64,000 nt of DNA from Acanthacorydalis orientalis (lineage: Eukaryota > Arthropoda > Insecta > Megaloptera > Corydalidae), in NCBI GenBank assembly GCA_034766995.1, contig CM068313.1:14952512-15016511 (forward strand), in the 5' to 3' direction. Shown here one piece after another: positions 1-14,731 of the stretch. The notes under the pieces were generated by a model, which saw only the letters and a list, made by a program, of their open reading frames with translations, was not told the DNA's origin and ran no database searches. Both the position numbers and the translations under genes were made by a program. The stretch's first letter is position 1. Every line of letters starts with the position of its first letter.

Positions 1-131
1 ATTGCTTTCTTTCAAGTTAAGAATAAAACTTGTTCTGATGTATATTAGTAAAAATAATTATATTTGAAATTGTTAAATGTTTTTTAGAATAGTTAACCCT
101 GCCAGTGAAGTTTAAACTGTTAAATACTCAC

Positions 132-285
132 ATAATGCAGAAAACTGTATACTAATCGGCACGCAGTTGAATGGAGTGAGATCTATAGACCTTGTATATC
201 TTAAATTAGCTAAATCCAGCTTATATAATCCTCTTTGATTACTGTGCGTCACGTAGCCGTATTTGAAATTGTAATGTGATAATTC
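132..285 (-). CDS. Fstl5: Fstl5 exon: C-terminal region, last exon in the window
   Basis: The acceptor is AAATATTTGTAG and the donor GTGAGT; phase 0 enters and phase 1 leaves, so the coding sequence continues beyond position 1. It encodes ELSHYNFKYGYVTHSNQRGL, then YKLDLANLRYTRSIDL and PFNCVP. The FxYGYV...KLDL pattern fits one propeller-like blade of FSTL4/5. Positions 1-131 are intron. Confidence 0.86.
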
Positions 286-3116
286 CTACAAATATTTCAT
301 AAGCGTGTAAATTTGTTCTCAAATAAAATATTTACAAAAAAAATTATTTAAAGGGATACCTGATCTGCGGGAGGTATATATAATCCCTTTACAAGATCAA
401 ACTGACCATCAATTGGTTCTGGATGTACTGTATGGTGTTTACGTTTTTGACCTGCATCTCTGATTACCTGGACATAATTAAATATTAAATTTACATACAT
501 AGTAATAAAAAACAAACAGAAATTTATGAAAATTATTTTACTTGTATTGTTTTGACACCAGTGTCACGGTCGGACCTCCAGTTCAGAACCCAAACTTGAT
601 CCAGATGTGGCACAAAGAATAATTCGACTGGGTATTTATCGGTGACTACGACATCAACGACGACCATCTGTATTTTTGAAATGATTAATACTCTGTCTCT
701 TTCTGGTTGTGTGACGTAAACGTATCTATCAGCGACATTGATAGCGCGACCCCAACTACACGGCACGCCTTTATCTCCACAGACGTATTCTTGGGTTCCC
801 GGTATTATATCAGTCGCTTGGACTTGATGGTGGAGGCGACAAGTGGAGGGTTCGTAAATGGAAATGCCCCATTCGTGGAAAGCGAAGAACCTACGTTCTT
901 CTGTAGCTGCAGCTATTGGATGAATGACGAGATTAATGTAATTTGGATCATTTTATTTAGGTGAAGTCTGGTGGAAACTTTCAAATACTAAAATCTTTAA
1001 TTCAAAAATTAAATTTTGATAATTTTTTGATTTCATTTCAATAATTGCATTTGTAAGAATATTTTCTTGGATGTGCTGATTAATTTAGATAATGCACAAA
1101 ATATTTATTAAGTTTTAACCCTTTCAATACGACGTTTTTTGTTTTCATTAATTTTGGTAAATGGTGATTAATTGCATTAAGGGTAGTCTAAAAATTTTCC
1201 GACATCTACGATAAAAGATATAGTCCTGGAAAGTTTTGTCCCATCAATGTGTTATAGTGGGTTCACTATATAAAGTATTTCTTCGACAGAAATTTTTGAA
1301 AATCGGTGGGACACATGTATCCCGTTGGTAATGAAACGGTTAAAAATAGTACATGCATAAATAATTACAAATATTAAAAAAAATCTTACTTGGTGTAGGT
1401 TGTTCTTGCACAACCAATGAACTAATATCTCTTGTAAGACCGCCTGAAAGAGTAAATCTGTGAAATACTTGATCGACTGGAATATTAAATATAGCTCACC
1501 TGTATTTGTTGCTTGACACATATAAGCTCCCGTATCTGCATAAGCAATATTTCGAACCCTTAACGCTGTTCCATTTCCAACAAGTAAATATTTGTGAGGT
1601 AATTCAAGTCGAAGCGATTCGTCATTTTTAAGCCATTCTACCTGTGTATGGATTAAGGTTCCTTTTTAATTAAAAACTTGATATTTTATTAAATTATTTG
1701 ATTAACGTTTATATTTTTATGGTATTTATTTTTTAACTTGAAAGGCAGACAAATACCTTTGGAAAAGGTTCTCCTATAACGTGACAGAACATCATTGCAT
1801 CTTCTCCTGGACGTTTGGATTGAATTCTTGGCGTAACTTTCACCTCAGGTATAGCTAAATTGGTTAATAAAAGTTTAATTAACAAATAAAGTTGTCGCTA
1901 TTTTGTATTTCTTTGTCTGTGTTATTTAATACAGGTATTTTCATTTTATCTTTTAAGTCAATGCAAAGTTTTTATTAACTAAAATCGGAATTTTTTAATT
2001 TCGTCTTAGCTATTTTTTTCAATTAAATTAGGTGCTAAACTGTGAAAATTATTAATATACAATTTGTTTATTGTAAACAAGAACTCAAAAGTGACATAAA
2101 AGGTAAAATTGTGTAATAATAAATATAATGCATGAAATTAACCCTTGATATTTTTTAAAGTTTTATATAAAAATAAGTAGAATAAAAAAATATTTAACAG
2201 ACTTACTATGAACAGTTAAGACATGAGTTTGAATGACATCTTTGTTTCTTTGTGCATGACATGTATAGTTTCCTGCATGTTGTAGTTGAATTCGTGTTAA
2301 ATATAAACTTCCATCGCTGAAAACTCGAACCTGTCAAGGGAAATGATTAAAAACGAAGTATATTAAATTACACACAAAAATATCTGTTTTATATTTACTT
2401 CATCTTCATTTAATGTTGCGAGATCGACTCCGTTTCGTTTCCAGACAATCGGTGGCAGTGGTGACCCAGTAACATCACATTTGATTTCCACATTATCACC
2501 GACACGTGCTGATAAATGATTCGTTTCGAGAGCTTTGTCGAGAGATACAACAGACACACCTAATAAAAATTTCACATCAACGTATTTCGTATTCAGTTAA
2601 ATCACACGGATGTATAATTAAAAATCTATTTTACGTTTCTACTCATTTATGCATGAAATTTAAGAGAATGAAAAATATTCATGCTCGAAAATATTATAAA
2701 ATTATTAAAAATATTCTAATCTGTTGCATTTTTATTTCATGCTCATGCCATAAAATTATAATGCATTTTTTAATATTTTTTTTTTGTAAATTGTATTTAT
2801 TTATAAATAATGCTGCGTCATTCAATAATTACAATTAAAGTCTAAAATATATGAACTTTACTCTGAAATTTAACCGTGCAGATCGAATTTCATTCTATTA
2901 GTAGAATATTTAAAGAATATACCTTACATAAATTCTAATATAAATTAAAATTAATGTCTTCCCGGATTGTTATCCTAAAATTGTTTTTAATTTTCAAAAA
3001 TAAAATAAAGAACGTTATAATGTCTTAAATAATGTTTTAGAGGCATTAGATTGTTCAAATTGAACAAATTTAGAAAATTTCTTTATTCATTAATAAATCA
3101 TCAATGACCTAAGATG

Positions 3117-3190
<74 letters not shown>

Positions 3191-5407
3191 TAAAGTATCT
3201 CGTTTTATAAAAAAAGAAAATTGAAAAATAAATAATACTTAATTGTTATATAATGAAAAATACTTTATATAATGTCAAATTAAAAGCCATATTTATTTTC
3301 TATTTAATCTAAGATCTAGTTTGAATGTTCAGTACTAAATATTTACTATAAAATGCTTCATATTTTATTAATAAATAATATTTTTACTGAAATGCATTTT
3401 TTTTTGTAATTTCAATACAAAATTCTAAATTTATTTATACATATAAATCAATACATTCCAATTTATACTCTTAAACTATTAGAATTTAAATAAAAGTTAT
3501 GTTATGAATTATATGAATTTACTCTCTAATAGTTTAAGTGATTATTTTCATATTAACAACACATTTCTTAATAATGACAAAGTTATCAAAATATAATAAA
3601 TAATTAAGAAATTCGACTATGTTACGAGTAAATTTCGAAAAAAAGTAAAAATTTAACAATCTCATGTACGTAATACTTAACCAACAAATAACAACGATTA
3701 TAAAAATATTTAACTATACTATTTAAGTATTTAAGAAACATGTAGATCAGTCGATATAAGAGAATACATTTTATTCATGGGAATCTTATAATAAATGTTA
3801 TAGAATTAGTAAATATTTTCTCACGTGGCACGTTTAATATTAAGAAAATAATTGATTATTGTTGTTATTATTATTTGTATTATTTATAGCGAAGCACAGC
3901 CAACTAAAAATGGAAGCTTGAGCTACAGGCGCAACTTACTGTATAACTTACTGAAGGCAAGATAGAACTCGTTAATGCTGAGACGGCCGTCTCGATCTGT
4001 ATCATCAAATCGTACCATATGTCCCAATGAGCATGCACCACTTAGTGCTTCTAAATGTTCCGTTGCTGCAACCTAAGAAAAAATTAAATTCAAATACAGA
4101 GAGATACACAGTTGTCTAATATCCCACTTATTATTTGCTTTTGTTATTCGTAATATACACTTTTATAATACACCTTTATCCAGTGGCGGGTTAAGGGGGT
4201 GGGGATCGATTTGGCTAGTTACCTAGAGCTCCGAGCTTGGAGGGGCTCCAAGCTGCGGAAAAAGCTGATAATATATTTGCATGAGAAATGCAAAGTGATA
4301 TTAATGTTATATATTTTGATGATGAATTGGAACAATTCCTCCTCTTTATATGCGGAGATAAAAACAAATTCAATATTGCCACAAAAATATACCAGACAGC
4401 AAATGGAATGTCCTCAACATTTCCAAATCTTGAACTTATTTTAAAAAAATGTTTTGACTATTCCTGTTTCAAATGCAACAGGAGCAAGATAGTTCTCATA
4501 GTCAAAAATAGTGAAATCTATCTTCGAAATACAATGTCAGAGAAAAGGCTAGATAGTATGGCGCTTTTGTATATAAAACAAGAAGTATTAAATAATATCG
4601 ATACTTGGAAAATAATTGATAAGTTTTCTCGACAAAAATCAAGAAAAAAGTTTATTTAATTTGTTCACTCCCAACGAAATGTGTGGTGTCAGTTAGTTCT
4701 ACAGATTTGAAAGTGTTTGTTTCTTTATTTTTCTGAAAAATAATTCAGAATATTTTATTTTCATCTGATTTGTATATTTATAGAATAATGTTGTAGATAT
4801 AAAAACAAATGTTATAAAATATATTTTTACACAAATTTGGTCGTCAGATAAATTTTTGCAGTCTTGTAAATTTTATCGCCAGTGTCCTCGAGCTAGGTTA
4901 CTCCTCTACTGGTTTTATTAATAGCGCACCCCTATTCTTTTACTTAAGTTAACAAATAATGATGTTAAAATCGTTTTCAAAGATTTTTATGCATCTTACC
5001 GTGTTGAGAATGATGGAATTATCATTGAAATGCGCAAAATCAAAAATCAAAAATGATCAATAATCATAAATCAAGTATTGAACATTTTTGATCACAAAAT
5101 TTGTTTGTGGAATGTAAGGTGAGAAAAAAATCGTTCGTGAAAGTGAATTTACCCACAGTTCCAGAACTATATTATGATTTAAAAACTTCTTACATTACAC
5201 ATACATTTCTTATTTTTAATGCTTAAAAGATAAGCTTTCATTTGTTATTCAAAATAAAAATTTTCTAACAAATACAGATAGTATATTTTCATAAAATATA
5301 CATGTGTTGTATAAATGTTATAAGTTGTTTTTTTTTAATATTTCTCCACAGGAAGCTTTTCTCAGTAAATTTTATACAAAGGTACATTCACATACAAGCA
5401 CACACGC

Positions 5408-5463
<56 letters not shown>

Positions 5464-8400
5464 GTAAGTATATCGTGATTTAAAGACGATTTAGTGTATA
5501 CATACAAAATTTGTGTATCGATTATACAAAGTTTGTTTATAAATTATTATACATAATTACTTACTTGGTTCAATTCATCTGTTTCCAGGTTTCCATTATT
5601 GTTAGTGTCGTAATGCGAAAACATTATTGATACTAAATAATCCTTGCTATGATTATCTTGAGACATTAATCGTGCATGGTTGTATAGTAATAAATTATCC
5701 TGTAATGTTTCACAGATATCAACACATAGTTGTGATTTATAATTTATAGTCATAGGATATAATAATAATAATAAAAATATTAATTTAATGTAATTTAATA
5801 TAAAAGAGTTTAAATAAGAATGATAATTTCACTGGTACTAATGAATTATAAATGAAATATTTGTGATATTACCTTTTATAAGAAATGCACAACTTTAAAA
5901 ACTCAAAATATGAATAACACATAAATTGATATTCTTTAATTTTTTTAATCAGTGTAATATAAAAGATAACTGATAATTGAGTAAACTGAATAAATAATGA
6001 TTAAAAATACCATAATGGTCTCTTAAAAAAACGTCTTAATATTTCAGTATTAAAAAATCGTTTACCTTCATAATTTCATATTCCTGTAAAGTACAGTCTT
6101 CTTTATCATAATAAAGATCGTCATTAATTTCATTATCAATTTCGTTATCTTCATCGAGTTCATTTTCAGTTGCGTCATAAATGGAATCGTCTACTATTGG
6201 CAGAACGGTTGTTGCCTGTAATTTAATTGTGTCAATATTAATATAACAATGTTGGGTGTGCTTTTTTAATTTTTGATTTTATTATGTCAGTGGAAAATTA
6301 ATTGAGAATATGATACTTTACGAAGTTTATTTCGAAGAGTTATAATAAGTACATCGGAACTTTTGAGAAATAGAACATTGTATAATATTGAACTAAGCTA
6401 TTTTTTTAAAAAAAATTGTTTACATTCATTTCATTTTTTTAAATTAATTAATTTTCTCTCTGTTAAAATAAGTAATGTCAATAAATATATAAAAAGTATA
6501 TAGAACTGGAATAAATTTTAGAAAATTACATGATGGCTAATTAACCCTTTGAAGGCGAAACTAAAATTTTTTAACAAACGTTTTTCGATTAATTTGACAT
6601 TAATTTATTGTAAACAAAATAAAAGTTGCAGATTTGTCGGTTACAAGAAAAAATATGTTAATTCAGATTAGTCATTAGAATTTCACATCTATCTAATATA
6701 TCGTTGAAAATTGTTGATAATATTCGGGGAAACATAAATATCTTGATTGGAAACATATAATTGGAAGCGGAAAAATTGATTACAGTTGAAAATTTGTAAA
6801 AATAACATTACTGTTGCGTGTGAAAAATTTTGAAAGAATTAAGTGTGCAAAAAACTGCGATTTTTCTGATTTTTGGACGATTTTTATTGTTAATGTGACC
6901 AGCATTAAGTTTCCATCTTCAGGTATGTATATTTATGAAAAAATGATAAGATTATAAAGAATATATTACAAAGGATATAATTTTAGAAATTATATATATA
7001 TTTCTGATAAAGGAATAACTTTAATAATAACGCTTCTTAATTTTAGTATAAAATTTAGATTCCACTCTTTAAAAAATACATTATTTATTTAAAACACCTA
7101 ATTTTCAATTGACAAATGAATAATGGAAAAATATGTAAAAAAATATTTTAATTTTATATAAACTTAAATGAAGTTGTTTATTAACATTTTTTGATAATTT
7201 ATGAACAGAAATATATTGATTATTATGAGAATAGAAATATTTAAAGTTTATTTACAATAAAAAAGTTTTCATCGATAATGCTATCTGTATTCTATCAACA
7301 TTCTGTTTTGAATTATTTCAAATTATTTATTTTTATAAATTTTTCGTCTAGGCGCGGTTAATATTTTAATTAACATACATATATTATATTCTAAAATGTA
7401 TACAATTAATAATTCTCTGAGAATTATAATATTAATTGTACTTGTGTCGAATTGGGTTAATGGGTAGAAGCTTGCAATTATCGTAGATGGGTTAAATCAA
7501 TGGGTTTTATGTGGTAATGTTTGATTTCTTCAAAAGTATCCTAATTCTCCAATTTTAATACAATATATACAAATGTTTTTATATTATTTGTTCAATCTTT
7601 CGGCAACAAAATTCAATATTTTAAAGAAAATTTATTAAATTTGAAATAATGATATCAAGGTGGTAGGAAAATAATTACGGTTTTTGTTTTCTGAATTCTA
7701 ACTTCAATTTTTTTCAATGAAAGTCATTTCATCGTGTTCATGCTAATATCATTCTAAAATCCATTTTCGGTCTGTATTTTAGTAACATCGACTTTGGTTT
7801 TATTATTAATTTTGCTTCAAATTGAGCTACTGAATTAAAGATGGAAAAAAGCAAATAAGAGCAATTTTTTGTATGAATTCAAAACGGGTGGTAAAGTAGC
7901 AGAAACTGCTCGTAAATTAACGATGCTTTTGGTGTAGATTCAGTTAAGGAACGTATGGTGCAATGGTGGTTTCAAAAATTTCGTGTTGAGGATGAGACTT
8001 GAAAATGAAGAAAGTCGTGGGCGTCTTTTTTCAGTTCATGATGTCAAATTGAAGGTGTTGGTTGAATCAGAACCACATACAACAATTCAAAAGCCTGTAC
8101 AAAAGTCATTCAATAGTTCTAGACCACTTAAAACAGCTAGGAAAATCAAAAAAGCTTGTCAAATGACTGCAGGACGAACCGAACGATAACCATATAAATC
8201 GCAATTATGTTTCTATCAGCCTAATATATTACATTATAATATTTATTATACAAAGAATTATCATCTGATGGATTTTAAATAATAATATACAAAGAAAATA
8301 AAAATATGTAAAATAATAAGCAATTATGAGAACCAACGTAAAAAAATGTTTAGATAAATTACTTTTTTGTCAATTTGAGTTATTATTAAAGATCTTATCA

Positions 8401-8855
8401 AAAGTTTCGTAGAAGTTGAAACGTAATTTCCGCATCGGTCCAACGTTTATGAAATATTATCGAGTACGAAATTAATGAATACTTACGGTATCTTTCAAAA
8501 CGTTGATTCCGGCAGTCGAAGTTTGGACACTTTCAGTGGATGTTGATACTGTACGAGTATTTTCTGTACTTGTTACCATCGGATTTGGCGTTGGCACTTC
8601 AGTGAAGGGATATAAATGTTTCATTCCAGGTGCCCATCCTTTTCCTTGAAACATTATAATAAAATGAATAAAAATTCGATTATTGAAATATTTTTTCATT
8701 AAAATGAAATTCAATTAGAGAACTTATTTAAATGAAATTTATATTTTATCACCGAATAATGTAAATATTCACACAAATGAAAATGTGAGTATCACAATTC
8801 GTTCTGTGGACTTTTAATAATAACTTTATATACATATACATCCATCCATACATAG

Positions 8856-8912
<57 letters not shown>

Positions 8913-11900
8913 TGTATGTGTGTGTGTTTGTGTGTGTCTGTGTTTATAAATAATGAATAAAAATTGAATATAAAAAAATAGTTTGCGTTTATAAGATGAA
9001 ACTAAGAGAATTCTAAATAAACATGTATCTTACTTCAAAAATTAACCCTCAAATATGTAAAATAATGAAAGATATGTTCTTAATTTCTAAATAGAAAATA
9101 TTTTGTAATAATTTGATTCATATAATAAGCAAGATAAACTTTATGTAATTTAATTTAAATTAAAATATTTTTTTATTACAACAATTTTTAATTATAGAAA
9201 ACTGAATAGATGTTTCTTTGCTGAAAAATCAAATATTTAAAAAAATCAGATAAGTTCTCTTAATTCAATATCCTTAAGTAAGACTATTTTTGCGAGTGAA
9301 AACCTTTAAAAATGTTTACAATATCGATTGTGTGAATGATTAGTCAATAATAAAAAAGGTGCTAATTAAATTACGATATGTCTGAAAAATATGAAAGACG
9401 GGATAAAAGTTTATTCAATTTGTTTAGCCCTATATATGCTATATAGAGTACTGTATTAGTGGAATACTAATCCTTTATTATTCATTAAGGCAGATGATAA
9501 ATAGTGTATATGTTTGATGAACTGTGTATATCTCTAGAATTGTAACACACATATTCTCTATAATCTCCTGTCTAGTGGCTAAAAGCTTTTAATGGACGAT
9601 AATAGACATATTTCATGAAATACATAGTATTACATTTGAAAAATGAATAGCTTTCTTTAAAATTTAATGCATACATTTAAAAGATGAAATCATCAGTTAT
9701 TGTACATTTTATTTCAGTAACTTTTCACTGCAAGTCAGTAATATTTATAAAAGTAGTTTATTATTATGACGTGTTAACAAAATGCTCTTTTTATTGATAT
9801 GTCACATCTTTATAGTACAAAATTTTGAAATTGAAAATGTTATAATTTTTTGTAATTACATATAAACCAAAAATTATTTTTATTAATTTTCTCTCCCTAC
9901 ATTAAAACCTTTTTTAATAAAAATAATTACCAAGTTTGTCATAACAGAGATTCGCAAAATTAGTTATTCAGAGATTTAAAAGTGATCAATCAATAAGTTA
10001 GTTTCCCAATAGAAGTTTTAATATTATGTTGGTAGAAAAATAATTATGGTTTTTGTTTTCTGAATTCTAACATCAATTTCTTTCAATCAGTGTCATTTTA
10101 TCGTGTTCACGTTAATATTATTTTAAAGTGCATTTTTCGGTCTGTATTTTGTTAGCATTGATTTTGGTTTTATTATTAATTTTCATTTAAATTGGGCTAT
10201 TGAATTAAAGATGGAAAAGAAGCAAATAACACCAAAAATTTTGTATGAGTTTAAAACGGGTGGTAAATCAGTAGAAACTGCTCCTAAACTAAACGATGAT
10301 TTTGGTGTCGTTATTAATAAGGAACGTACGATGCAATGGTGGGTTTTAAAAAAATCGTGCTGGGGAAGAGATCCTTGAAGATGAAGAAGATTGCGAGCGT
10401 TCTTCTTCAGTTCATAACGACCAAGTGAGGGCGTTAGTTGAATCAGAACCAAGCACAACAATTCGAGAACTTGCACAAAAGTTAGGCGTTAGTCATCCAA
10501 CAGTTCTGGACTAATTAAAATCATTTAAATTAAAAAAAAATTATATGAATTAAATGTCATCAACTGTAATTATTTTTCTACAGACCTAATAGTTAAATAA
10601 ATTCAATTAATTTAATAAAAAAATGTTTAGTATTTTTATTCTTGCATTAAAAGAAATTGTAATATTATAAAAGGTTCTTATTATTCCCTTATATGAGAAT
10701 ATAATGAATACCACAAAAAGTGTCAACTAAAAATAATAGTAACACGAATCCTTCATTTTCAATATATTAAAAGTTCTAATTTCAGAAACAACATTTCATT
10801 GCCAAGGTTTACGAGAAGTATAAAATCGTTCACACGGTCAACAACTTAATTTCACTCCACTCAATACCACTTTACTATGGACGTAGTAAGTTGAAGAGAA
10901 ACTTTCACACGATCTCTGTTCAGTAACTCCACTTATTAAATGTAAATTAATGAAATATGCTATAGTCACACTAAACTGATTCCCTTGTACACAATTTTAA
11001 CATCAAAATTAAATTATGTTTGAATAGTAAATTGAAACAAAAAATGTACATCGACAAAGTGTAAAAAGTTTTTAGGTTAGAATATCTAAAGTAGGTTAGC
11101 AAATAGTGTTCTATATTCTAAATAGGCTAGGATATCGAAATTTTCAACTTATTTCATGTCAATTTTTGATTAATTAGTATTATGAGAAGTTTTTTTAAAA
11201 AAAATTGAGCAAAACTAGATATAATCAAATCTTTTAAGTGTTTTTTTTCTTTAAATTTGGAAACATACAAGTGATATTTATTATTCTAATAAAAATGTAT
11301 GCGTTTTTTGAAAGGTAAAGGTTTTTATATTATTAAAATCAAAATTTTAATTCTAATTTAAAAATTTGCATTTTTACTCTGCAGAATCAATAAGATTATT
11401 AATTATTTCCTTTTGTATTGATTCAGCTAGTATATATATATATATATATATATATACAGTATATCTCGGCGTATAAGACGACCCTTAGAAACCAAAAAAT
11501 TTTCAAAAAATAGGGGGTCGTTTTATACGCTCAATACAAAAACAGAAGCTTTAATATAATACGAAGAATTTATTGTGCTTATATAGAAATTAAATTCTTT
11601 ATTTTAAAAACTTTATATATATATATATATATATAATTCCTAGAATTATATAGCAGAGAATAAAATTAAGATGGTTAAAATTAGTATGTAATTAACGTTA
11701 AATCAACAAGGCGTTGTATGAAAATCAATTGTTATAATTGAATAATATTTTATGTCAAATAAATATTCAGCAAACAATTTCTCGTGGAAATGTTCATTCC
11801 ATCGGCGGATATCCACTATTTGCTTTTGTACATCGTTAGTTATTTGAATTGAAAATTTATGAATAATTTATGCGGTTCAGAAAGTTCAGAATGTTTCATT

Positions 11901-14671
11901 CGAAATATCTGTTTAAATCGTTTTCGGGTTTGTTTATTTTTGATCTGTCACTTTTATTGATTTGTTTGGTTATCATTTCAGTTCTGTAAACTTATTATAA
12001 AATGTCATATTTAACTTCGTGCTAATAAAATCTATAGACATATTTTTTTCATAAAAATAAATTTGTTTAATTATTCTTTGTTTTTGAATTGTTTAAATAT
12101 TTATTTTCTAATATTACTAATGATATATTTTGTCTGATTTTTAAATTGCACATTATGTATAATATATTAATTCAAAATTGTTGATATCTATAAATCTATA
12201 TCTATCTATCTATATACAAACATACATATATGTATATATATATAACAATAATAAGCATTGAGTTACTTAGAAAAATGTTTATGAAGTAATCAGTATGTTG
12301 GTGAAATTTTTATTTTTATTTTTTTTATGCAATAAAATTATATACAGCCATTTAAAATTATTGAAGCTGATGTCAAGAAATGTTTTTGTAACAGTCAAAC
12401 TCTCATCTATATATAAGAAGTATTTTCTTCTTTTTGTGTATTCACCTTTAGGTTTAACTTCGCCTGAAATTGTGTCGGATAGACTAAATAGTCTGATGAA
12501 ATGACTGCCGGTCTTAGCTCGGATAAAGAAGGAAGGTTTGAAGGCAAGGTTAGCACCCTACCTTCTGAAAAATCAGATGAATGCTCATAAGATTACCTAG
12601 ACGACCACCCAAGAGATGGGAAGAGCTGGTAATCCTCATCTACCGAACTCCAGTAAGAGGCAAAGCAACATGAATATACTCCTAGCTTAATAATAATAAT
12701 AAGAAGAAGAATAAGAATTATTAATGTATTTCATTAGGACTAATATTGGAATCTGTGTCCATTTTAGGCAGTAAATTGAATTTTAAATTAGTCTTATATT
12801 CTTGAGCTTTTAGGTAGCTTGCACTATAAATAATAAAGGTTTCTGATAATACAACATATTTTTTTCTATATATTTTTTGTGACTTTCAATAATAATGTAG
12901 ATTGGCCAGCGGAACTTCAGAATATTTTCGAAGGAACCTGTCACTAGTCTGGGAATTTTTAAATGCTCTTGGGTCTTTATTATATTTTACTGGGGAGCGA
13001 GACTTATTTTCATAAGTGAATTAATATTCATATACGATATTTTTTTTTTATTTATCAGTATATTAAACAGTTGATTATTTCATTTTGATTATAGTTGACG
13101 TGGCAGCTATTAATGCAGAATGAGAGCAGAGACGTAAAAAATATTTTTATAAATACATAAAATATCCAGTCAACAACTGTATTTATTTGTTCGTTTAATA
13201 TTGTATTTTATGTATTTCTAAGTTTTATATTTATTTTATTCCTTTTTATTTTCTTTTAATGTCTTTATTTTGTATTCGAATTATTTTTATGGCATTATTA
13301 ATACTATTTTCATAAAACATGTATGAGAAATATACATATATTAAAAATATTATAACATACAAATTATAAAAATTCAAAATAAATGCATTGAAATAAAGAT
13401 GAAATATTTAACATTTTATAAGAAAGTATTTAATGAAAAAAGCGGATTTTCAAAATAAGACTATAAATTATTCATTTAAAAACTGTTCAGAAAAAGTAAA
13501 CATTAAATATGTAATAACTAATTTGATTGTAATTATTTATTTAATATTACATATAGATTATAATTCACTTGTATTCCATGCAATGATTCATCGTTTAAAT
13601 ATATTCAATAGAAATTAAAATCGTTATTTACCGTGAGCAACACAGTGAGCTCCCCTTTCAACAGATATATGACTCTTTGTAATGCACGCAACTCTGTGTA
13701 GTTCACAATGGCTTGGGTAAACGTGTCCATCGGATCCACATACTAAACGTCTGGTACGTCTTGGAACGGCACCATCGACTATGACGTCGTCGTCGCACGT
13801 CCTCTGGCATATACATTCTGCCCAAGATACCATCTCTGCGCCTTCTTTCGATGTAGACACGACGCATTCCTGACCTTTTGGACAGTAGTGGACGAGACAT
13901 GGATCTGTAATGAAAATATTAAAAATTGTAATCGAAAATCAATTAGAAATACATGTTTGTTAATTTAGTTTTATAAAAAAATAGTTTGAGGATGATGGAA
14001 ACTAATTTTGGAATTAACTTGTCATATTATTTTTTAACACTTATGCATATAATTTAAAATTCGATTTTATTTTTTCACCATTTAATATTTTAATAGTTGA
14101 ATAAGAGAAGATTGAAGCTATTGTTTTCTTGAGGTTAGGAATTCTGCTGATTAGAAATGAACATGTATTTAAGTCAGTTATAATCAAGTAGATAATACGT
14201 TTAACTGCTGAATAATATTTTTTAAGAGGAGCTCAAATTTATAACACGTTATACAAGCTGAAACTAATTTATTAATATATAATAAAAGGTATACAATGCT
14301 AGTGTTTATTTTCTTTAAATTTGTTTGTATAGTTTTCACTAGATGTGATATTCTGTAGTATATTTCTATATCATACACTATTTTTATAAAGTTTAATGAA
14401 TTGTCTTATGCAAAAAATTGTAAAAAAATAAATAAAAAATTCGTTCATATATTCCCTTAAATTATTTTGTGTATTTGTGAAGATGTGGATACCAAATTTT
14501 TAGAAATACTGGTGTAAATGAATTTAACCACAGTACTTAATTAATATTGTAAATAAAAATATGTTTATGAAATATTTAAAGATATTCAATGTGTTCAGTC
14601 TTTATATGTTTAAAAAAGTGCCAAAAAATTTTTATGCGGTGCACTTACATACTTTCTTTTAAATTTTAATT

Positions 14672-14731
<60 letters not shown>

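Noticed and set aside
707..964. 85-codon plus-strand frame
   Set aside because: It is the antisense shadow of the large Fstl5 C-terminal exon.
13703..13900. 65-codon minus-strand frame overlapping the Kazal exon
   Set aside because: It is the wrong frame of a real exon; the Kazal cysteines are in the other frame.
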